From Mesorhizobium sp. CA8 (lineage in GTDB: Bacteria; Pseudomonadota; Alphaproteobacteria; Rhizobiales; Rhizobiaceae): DNA of 64,000 bases. Under the pieces are notes generated by a model that was not told the DNA's origin, searched no databases, and saw only the letters and a list, made by a program, of their open reading frames with translations. Positions 59,123-64,000 of this stretch are shown piece after piece. Positions within the stretch are counted from its first letter, which is position 1. Each line of letters starts with the position of its first letter. Location: assembly GCF_020164955.1 (NCBI RefSeq), contig NZ_JAIUHG010000012.1, forward strand, positions 62,001-126,000, in the 5' to 3' direction. A program made the translations under genes and the position numbers.

Positions 59123-60385
59123 ATGAAACCACCGCTGCGCGCAAGCAGATTCCGCAAAGGTGTCTCACGGCTTTGCGATCGGAACCTGCGGATGTTCGTG
59201 GGGCATCCCACGAATATCCGACTAGCGCTCGGCCTGTTGACCGCCACCCTGGTGATCACCCATTTGCCTGTCGTGGCGCATGCGCAAAGTTCGCTGGGCA
59301 TCGGCACCAATGACGGCATGGCGCCGACCACCACCGGGCCGTTTGCCCATATACTGATGTGGATCAATCTCAGGCAGCAGGAATTCTACCATTCGCTCGC
59401 CGCCGCCATGAAGGCGATGCGCCAGGATGGCAGCAAGCTCTGGCTGCTGATCGGGCTTTCCTTCGCCTATGGCATCTTCCACGCCGCCGGCCCCGGCCAC
59501 GGCAAGGCGGTCATTTCCTCCTATATGGTCGCCAACGAAGTGGCCCTCAGGCGCGGCATCATGCTCTCCTTCGTCTCGGCGCTGCTGCAGGGCCTGACGG
59601 CGGTGGTCGTGATGATGCTCGCCTATTTCGTGCTGCGCGGCACCGCGATCTCGATGACCGACGCGGCCTGGTTCCTGGAAATCTCGAGCTATGTGCTGGT
59701 GACACTGTTCGGCGCCTGGCTTTTGTGGCGCAAGCTCGGGCCGTCGATCCTGCGCCTGTTCGGCAGGAGGCCTGCCTACAGCCTGTCGGCTGCCCATGCC
59801 GGCCATTCGCATGGCGGGCATGGGGGCCACTCGCATGCCCATGCGCATTCCCATGCCGGCCATTCTCACGCTCATGCGCACTCAACGCATTCGCACGTCC
59901 TCCATGTGCATGACGCTCATGATCACGTTCATCACGACCATTCGCACGGTCACGATCACGCCGCGCATGATCACGCCCACCACGATCATGGCCCGGGCGA
60001 AGTCTGCGAGACCTGCGGCCATTCGCATGCGCCCGATCCGGCGATGCTGTCGGGTGACCGCTTCGATTGGAAGACCGCCTGGTCGGCGGTGGCCGCCGTC
60101 GGCATCCGCCCCTGCTCCGGCGCGCTGATCGTGCTGAGCTTCGCGCTGCTCAACGGACTGTGGGTAGGAGGGCTGCTGTCGGTGCTGGCGATGTCGATCG
60201 GCACCGCGATCACCGTCTCGGCGCTGGCGACGATCGCGGTGCTGGCCAAAAATTGGGCGGTCTATTTCGCCGGCGATGGACGCATCGGCAACCGCATCCA
60301 TTCCATCGTCGAGATCGGCGGCGCCGCCTTCATCTTCCTGGTCGGCCTGCTGCTTCTGTCGGCCGGCCTGTCGGGCGGCGCCTGA
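59123..60385 (+). CDS. NicO/RcnA-type nickel-cobalt transporter with His-rich loop
   Basis: A 420-residue membrane protein with six to eight membrane segments. Signature helices: SFAYGIFHAAGPGHGKAVIS (about residues 113-132) and GIRPCSGALIVLSFALLNGL (about 325-344). Between them a loop of about 90 residues has roughly 40 His (GHSHGGHGGHSHAHAHSHAG and similar), typical of metal-binding RcnA-like exporters. A three-codon TTG-GTG-ATG stack precedes; ATG at 59123 is chosen. Direction of transport (export or uptake) is not decided by sequence. Partner of the DUF1007 gene. Confidence 0.88.
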   Translation: MKPPLRASRFRKGVSRLCDRNLRMFVGHPTNIRLALGLLTATLVITHLPVVAHAQSSLGIGTNDGMAPTTTGPFAHILMWINLRQQEFYHSLAAAMKAMRQDGSKLWLLIGLSFAYGIFHAAGPGHGKAVISSYMVANEVALRRGIMLSFVSALLQGLTAVVVMMLAYFVLRGTAISMTDAAWFLEISSYVLVTLFGAWLLWRKLGPSILRLFGRRPAYSLSAAHAGHSHGGHGGHSHAHAHSHAGHSHAHAHSTHSHVLHVHDAHDHVHHDHSHGHDHAAHDHAHHDHGPGEVCETCGHSHAPDPAMLSGDRFDWKTAWSAVAAVGIRPCSGALIVLSFALLNGLWVGGLLSVLAMSIGTAITVSALATIAVLAKNWAVYFAGDGRIGNRIHSIVEIGGAAFIFLVGLLLLSAGLSGGA

Positions 60386-60449
60386 CCAGGCAGTGCCCAA
60401 GTTGTATTGAGCTTCGGGTCAGGCCGGCATCACTTGGTATCGATAGACG

Positions 60450-61424
60450 TCAGGCGATCTTCCCGCCAAGCTCATCCTCGATGTGCGCGCGGATGATCTC
60501 GTCAAAGCTGCTTTCGGCGGCAAACCCCAATTCCCGCGCCCGCCTCGCCTCGAAGCGCGTCGGCCAGCCTTTGACGATCGCCCAGATGGTTTCGTCGGGC
60601 TGCTCGCGGATCCGCTTCGCCACCTCGACACCGGCAATGCGCTCCAGCGCCTCGATCTGCTCACCGACCGTGACGGCGACGCCCGGCATTGTGAGGTTGC
60701 GGCGCGGGCCGACCTTGTCGCCTTCGATCTCGGCCGCATGGATGAGGAAATTCACCGCCGAGCGCGGGCTGGCATGGGTGTGCAGCACCGAGCGCGGCAC
60801 CGGCAGGATCGCCTCCTGGCCGGCGAGCGGCTCGCGGATGATGCCTGAGAAGAAGCTCGACGCCGCCTTGTTCGGCTTGCCGGGGCGAACGCAGATCGTC
60901 GGCAGCCGGATGCCGATACCGTCGAAGAAGCCGCGCCGCGTATAATCGGCGAGCAGCGCTTCGCTCATCTGCTTCTGCGTGCCGTAGGAGGTGAGCGGCG
61001 TCGGATGGAATTCGTCCGGGATGACGTCCGGGAACGGCGCGCCGAACACGGCGATCGACGAGGTGAAGACGAGGCGCGGCGCGAAGGCCGCCAGGCGCAC
61101 CGCATCGAACAGCGCGCGCGTACCGTCGAGATTGACCCGGTAGCCCAGATCGAAATTGGCTTCCGCCTCACCCGACACGATGCCCGCCAGATGGAAGATC
61201 ACGTCCGGGCGCGGAGCCACGAGCGCCGCCATGGCGCCGGGCGCGGACAGATCGCCGGTGTGGATCGACACATCGATGCCCGTGAGCGCCGGCGCCTGCG
61301 GCGCCACGATGTCATGCAGGTCGAGCGCCGTTATTTTCCTCCCGCGCAAAGCGCCATTCTTGGCCAGCCGTGCAATCAGCTTGCGACCGACCATGCCGGC
61401 CGCGCCCGTGATCAGTATTCTCAT
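60450..61424 (-). CDS. denD: NAD-dependent epimerase/dehydratase, D-erythronate dehydrogenase-like
   Basis: A 324-residue short-chain dehydrogenase. Cofactor loop RILITGAAGMVGRKLIARLA at residues 2-21; catalytic Ser region VFTSSIAVFG; YGTQKQMSEALL holds the YxxxK pair. The C-terminal region (SVLHTHASPRSAVNFLIHAA, RNLTMPGVAVTVGEQIEALE) and length match DenD, which oxidises D-erythronate to 2-keto-D-erythronate. The other genes of that pathway (denR, otnCI) are not in the window, so the exact substrate is open. Start ATG at 61424, 2 nt after a small membrane-protein gene. Confidence 0.8.
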   Translation of the reverse strand: MRILITGAAGMVGRKLIARLAKNGALRGRKITALDLHDIVAPQAPALTGIDVSIHTGDLSAPGAMAALVAPRPDVIFHLAGIVSGEAEANFDLGYRVNLDGTRALFDAVRLAAFAPRLVFTSSIAVFGAPFPDVIPDEFHPTPLTSYGTQKQMSEALLADYTRRGFFDGIGIRLPTICVRPGKPNKAASSFFSGIIREPLAGQEAILPVPRSVLHTHASPRSAVNFLIHAAEIEGDKVGPRRNLTMPGVAVTVGEQIEALERIAGVEVAKRIREQPDETIWAIVKGWPTRFEARRARELGFAAESSFDEIIRAHIEDELGGKIA

Positions 61425-61426
61425 CT

Positions 61427-61633
61427 TCAGAGACCTTTCTTGCGTTGGCTGCGTCCGCGCAGCCACAAGACGACGAACAGCCCGACCATGAAGACCACGG
61501 CGATGACGGCCGCCAGCACCGTCGACACCTTGCCGGCGGCCAGCATGATGGCTGGCAGGAAATAGGTGGCGAGGCCGAACAGGAGCAGTATCACCGCCGC
61601 GGCGATCGCCGCGTTCTTTGTGTCACGATCCAT
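61427..61633 (-). CDS. Small two-segment membrane protein
   Basis: A 68-residue protein with two hydrophobic stretches (about 8-30 AAIAAAVILLLFGLATYFLP and 38-58 VLAAVIAVVFMVGLFVVLWL) and a basic tail RGRSQRKKGL. No named family. It lies 51 nt downstream of the CDF gene and 2 nt before denD on the same strand, so all three may be one operon. Confidence 0.75.
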   Translation of the reverse strand: MDRDTKNAAIAAAVILLLFGLATYFLPAIMLAAGKVSTVLAAVIAVVFMVGLFVVLWLRGRSQRKKGL

Positions 61634-61684
61634 CAGCGGAAGGTCCTCGTTTCGAGGCTGTTCGGTTTCATCGTCACGGCAGGA

Positions 61685-62680
61685 TCAATGATAATGCCGG
61701 CGATCGGCAGGCGCGCCATGCGCGTGGTCGTGATCATGGTGATGGTCATGCTTGTCATGGCTGTCGGCGCATTGTCCGAATTCGGGCTCGACCGTGGCAT
61801 GTTCGATGCCGTGCTTGACCGCAAGCCGCTTCTTGATGGCGCTCACCGCCACATGCGCATCGACGCCGTCGTTCAGGCAGGCATGCAGCGTCGCCATGTT
61901 GGAGGTCCCGTCGAGCGACCAGACATGCATGTGATGCACCTCGCGCACACCTTTGACCGCGCTTTCGATGTCCTTGGCGACAACGTCGCGGTCGAGGCTT
62001 GCCGGCACGCCTTCGAGCAGGACGTGGGCCGCCTCGCGCATCAGCGACCATGCTGTCGAAAGAATGAGCAGCGACACCAGCACCGACAGGATCGGATCGA
62101 TCGGCGTCCACCCTGTCGCCACGATGATGATGGCGGCAACGATCGCCGCCGCGGAACCCAGCAAGTCGCCCAGCACATGCAGGATGGCGCCGCGCATGTT
62201 GAGGCTTTCCCGATCGCCGCCATGCAGCACGAAGAAGGAGGCGATGTTGACCAGGAGGCCTGCCACCGCCACCACCAGCATCGGCCCGCCGAGCACCGGC
62301 GCCGGATTCATCAGCCGCCCCCAGGCCTCGTAGACGATCCAAAGCGCGATGACGAAGATGGCGATGCCGTTGGTGTAGGCGACCAGCGTCTTCACCCGGG
62401 CGAAGCCATAGGTGAGACGGCCGGTGGCCGGACGGCCTGTCAGGTGGAAGGCATACCAGGCGAGACCGAGCGCGATGGCGTCGGCCAACATGTGCCCGGC
62501 ATCGGCGACCAGCGCCAGCGATCCGGTCAGCCAGCCGCCGAGCGCCTCGGCGACCATGAAGCCCGCGGTCAGGCAGGTCGCGATCAGCACCCGCTTCTTG
62601 TCGGTCGAGCCATGCACATGGCCGGCGGCATGGCTGTGACCGGCCGAGCCGTGATCGTGCGAAGCGTGGTCGTGCGCCAT
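61685..62680 (-). CDS. Cation diffusion facilitator (ZitB/CzcD-like zinc exporter)
   Basis: A 331-residue inner-membrane transporter with six membrane segments. His-rich N-terminus (HDHASHDHGSAGHSHAAGHV) and C-terminus (HDKHDHHHDHDHAHG). The metal site in helix II, LVADAGHMLADAIALGLAWY, with HxxxD, and its partner in helix V, ILHVLGDLLGSAAAIVAA, mark a Zn-type CDF. The C-terminal cytoplasmic domain has VHHMHVWSLDG. It is expected to export Zn2+ or Co2+ in exchange for H+. Confidence 0.92.
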   Translation of the reverse strand: MAHDHASHDHGSAGHSHAAGHVHGSTDKKRVLIATCLTAGFMVAEALGGWLTGSLALVADAGHMLADAIALGLAWYAFHLTGRPATGRLTYGFARVKTLVAYTNGIAIFVIALWIVYEAWGRLMNPAPVLGGPMLVVAVAGLLVNIASFFVLHGGDRESLNMRGAILHVLGDLLGSAAAIVAAIIIVATGWTPIDPILSVLVSLLILSTAWSLMREAAHVLLEGVPASLDRDVVAKDIESAVKGVREVHHMHVWSLDGTSNMATLHACLNDGVDAHVAVSAIKKRLAVKHGIEHATVEPEFGQCADSHDKHDHHHDHDHAHGAPADRRHYH

Positions 62681-62703
62681 TGCCGAAACTCCTGTCGGAC
62701 CTG

Positions 62704-62727
62704 CCGCAAGCGGTTTTCCGCTTCCGG
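62704..62727. repeat. Short hairpin between GNAT and CDF genes
   Basis: CCGCAAGCGG, TTTT, CCGCTTCCGG: ten-base arms with a single mismatch. It lies in the 57-bp gap between two leftward genes and has no T-run beyond the loop, so any role in stability or termination is uncertain. Confidence 0.4.
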
Positions 62728-62737
62728 AGATCGTGGT

Positions 62738-63430
62738 CTACGCGCCAAAGTCGGCGCGAAAATCCTCAAGCCGCCGCTTCTGGCCGCCTTCGCTGTCGAA
62801 ATTCGCCGGATCGAGCCAGCCTTCATAGGCTTTGCGCAAGGCCGGCCATTCCTTGTCGATGATCGAATACCATGCCGTATCGCGGTTTTCACCCTTGACC
62901 ACAAGATGCTGGCGGAAGATGCCTTCGAACTTGAAGCCGAAGCGCTCCGCGGCGCGCTTCGAGGGCTCGTTGCGGTTGTTGCACTTCCATTCGTAGCGGC
63001 GGTAGCCGAGATCGTCGAAGAGATATTTCGCAAACAGGAACTGCGCCTCGGTTGCCGCCGGCTTGCGCGAGATCAGCGGACCCCAATAGATGTTGCCGAT
63101 TTCGCCGACGCCGTTGTTGGCGTCGATGCGCATCAGCGTCTGGCGCCCGGCGATCTTGCCGCTCGCCTTGTCGATGACGGTGAAGAACAGCGGATCCTCG
63201 CTGGCTTCCGCCTTGTCGAGCCAAGGCTGGAAGGCGGCGCGGGTTTCCGGCGGATAGTCGGGCAGCCAGGCGAAACGTCCGTCGGCATCCGAAACCGAGG
63301 AGGCCTCGTAGAGGCCGTCGCCATGCTCTGCTGCGCTCAGCGGCTCGAGCCTGACGGTGCGTCCCTCGATCGCTTTGCGCTCCGGCCGCGGGCGCGGCTG
63401 CCAATTCTTCAGATCTTCCGACACGGCCAT
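62738..63430 (-). CDS. GNAT acetyltransferase, RimJ/RimL-like
   Basis: A 230-residue N-acetyltransferase. Features: GRTVRLEPLSAAEHGDGLYE at about 23-42, FFTVIDKASGKIAGRQTLMR IDANNGVGEIGNIYWGP (about 95-130), and YRRYEWKCNNRNEPSKRAAE RFGFKFEGIFRQHLVVKGEN (about 160-200), the classical RimJ-type C-terminal motif. ATG 63430 is used; the longer frame reads through the promoter region. It is divergent from the aminotransferase gene. Confidence 0.9.
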   Translation of the reverse strand: MAVSEDLKNWQPRPRPERKAIEGRTVRLEPLSAAEHGDGLYEASSVSDADGRFAWLPDYPPETRAAFQPWLDKAEASEDPLFFTVIDKASGKIAGRQTLMRIDANNGVGEIGNIYWGPLISRKPAATEAQFLFAKYLFDDLGYRRYEWKCNNRNEPSKRAAERFGFKFEGIFRQHLVVKGENRDTAWYSIIDKEWPALRKAYEGWLDPANFDSEGGQKRRLEDFRADFGA

Positions 63431-63506
63431 TCCAATCCGTTTGACTTTTCTCGGCGGACGGTCACAAAAACGCTCACTTACAGAAAGAACCACAGGGACG
63501 GGAAAA

Positions 63507-64000
63507 ATGCTCCACACGATCGCGGCCTTCGACCGGCTCGGCGAGGAAAATGCCTTCGCGGTGCTCGCCAGGGCCACCGCGCTTGCCCATCAGGGCCGCG
63601 ACATCATCAACCTCGGCATCGGCCAGCCCGACTTCAAGACGCCGCAGCATATCGTCGAGGCGGCGATCAAGGCGCTGCGCGACGGCCATCACGGCTACAC
63701 GCCGGCAAATGGGCTCTTGGCCACCCGCGAGGCGGTCGTGCGCCGCACGCTGACCACCACCGGCGTCGAGGTGTCGCCCGAGAATGTGATGATCCTGCCC
63801 GGCGGCAAGCCGACCATGTTCGCCGCGATCCTGATGTTTGGCGAGGCGGGCACCGAAATCCTCTATCCCGATCCCGGCTTCCCGATCTACCGCTCTATGA
63901 TCGAGTTCACCGGCGCCACGCCGGTGCCGGTGCCGATCCGCGAGGAGAACGGCTTTGCCTTCTCGGCCGACGAGACGCTGGCGCTGATCACGCCGAAGAC
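63507..64000 (+). CDS. PLP-dependent class I/II aminotransferase (partial)
   Basis: The first 164 codons of a class I/II aminotransferase; the right edge cuts off the PLP lysine. Visible: INLGIGQPDFKTPQHIVEAA (about 34-53), GHHGYTPANGLLATREAVV (about 60-79), ILPGGKPTMFAAILMF (about 93-108) and EILYPDPGFPIYRSMIEF (about 115-132). The pattern matches the AspC/alanine transaminase subgroup AAT_I. GGGACGGGAA precedes the ATG at 63507. Confidence 0.92.
   Translation, partial: MLHTIAAFDRLGEENAFAVLARATALAHQGRDIINLGIGQPDFKTPQHIVEAAIKALRDGHHGYTPANGLLATREAVVRRTLTTTGVEVSPENVMILPGGKPTMFAAILMFGEAGTEILYPDPGFPIYRSMIEFTGATPVPVPIREENGFAFSADETLALITPK

Noticed and set aside
1..64000. tRNA, rRNA, CRISPR arrays, insertion sequences, phage genes
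   Set aside because: I looked for tRNA-like clover leaves, regularly spaced direct repeats, transposase motifs and integrases and saw none. The two 50-bp repeat units in the GNAT gene are inverted and only two in number, so not a CRISPR.

Overview
The window looks like chromosomal DNA of a GC-rich alphaproteobacterium of the order Hyphomicrobiales (Rhizobiales), most like Mesorhizobium. The evidence is the rhizobial motility gene set (visN, visR, motC, motE, flaF, flbT, an ftcR/rem-type regulator, no FliA-type sigma factor) and the rhizobial gene order. This assignment comes from recognising proteins and gene order, not from a database search.

Layout. 1-4.4 kb: truncated polyamine-type ABC ATPase, a YtcJ-like amidohydrolase, a TetR regulator and an acetylpolyamine deacetylase. 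4.8-37.8 kb: the flagellar locus. visNR comes first. A leftward operon motA-fliM-fliN-fliG-flhB-unknown and a rightward operon (DUF1217, flgF, fliI, unknown) diverge at 11.4 kb. They are followed by flgB-flgC-fliE-flgG-flgA-flgI-motE-flgH-fliL-fliP, two flagellins, fliF-fliH(like)-motB-motC-fliK-lytic transglycosylase, the ftcR/rem regulator, and flgE-flgK-flgL-flaF-flbT-flgD-fliQ. 38.0-48.1 kb: an accessory block that separates fliQ from flhA. It holds an MFS exporter, a seven-gene leftward operon (cupin regulator, four-subunit polyamine-type ABC importer, FAD amine oxidase, small cupin) and a ClC-type channel. 48.3-53.2 kb: flhA-fliR-fliJ(like), then a separate unit flgJ(rod domain)-flgN(like)-FliL-like protein. 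53.4-64 kb: housekeeping genes: SCP2 protein, GNAT, ornithine decarboxylase with a long leader, amidase, LysR, DUF1007 with a Ni/Co transporter, denD-like dehydrogenase, CDF exporter, another GNAT, and a truncated aminotransferase.

The strongest new observation is a shared promoter architecture. Nine flagellar transcription units carry an 8-mer close to CGCGCAAG, then exactly 10 nt, then a TAnnnT-like -10 box. In most of them a second, weaker copy lies 11 bp upstream. This is the layout of a PhoB/OmpR-type activator site overlapping the -35 region, and the obvious candidate activator is the OmpR-type FtcR/Rem protein encoded inside the cluster. The model is VisNR -> FtcR/Rem -> nine promoters, covering both divergent operons, both flagellins and both halves of the split export-gate locus.

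Other points of interest are: a perfect 19-bp palindrome between the -35 and -10 of the cupin-regulator operon; a near-consensus promoter with a palindromic operator before the SCP2 gene; a pair of inverted repeat units read in frame inside a GNAT gene; three intergenic palindromes with a common core but different self-matching arms; a roughly 430-nt leader before ornithine decarboxylase that probably corresponds to the speF leader RNA; and flagellin genes that share a 74-bp identical block. Polyamine genes recur in three separate places. No rRNA, tRNA, CRISPR array, insertion sequence or phage gene was seen.
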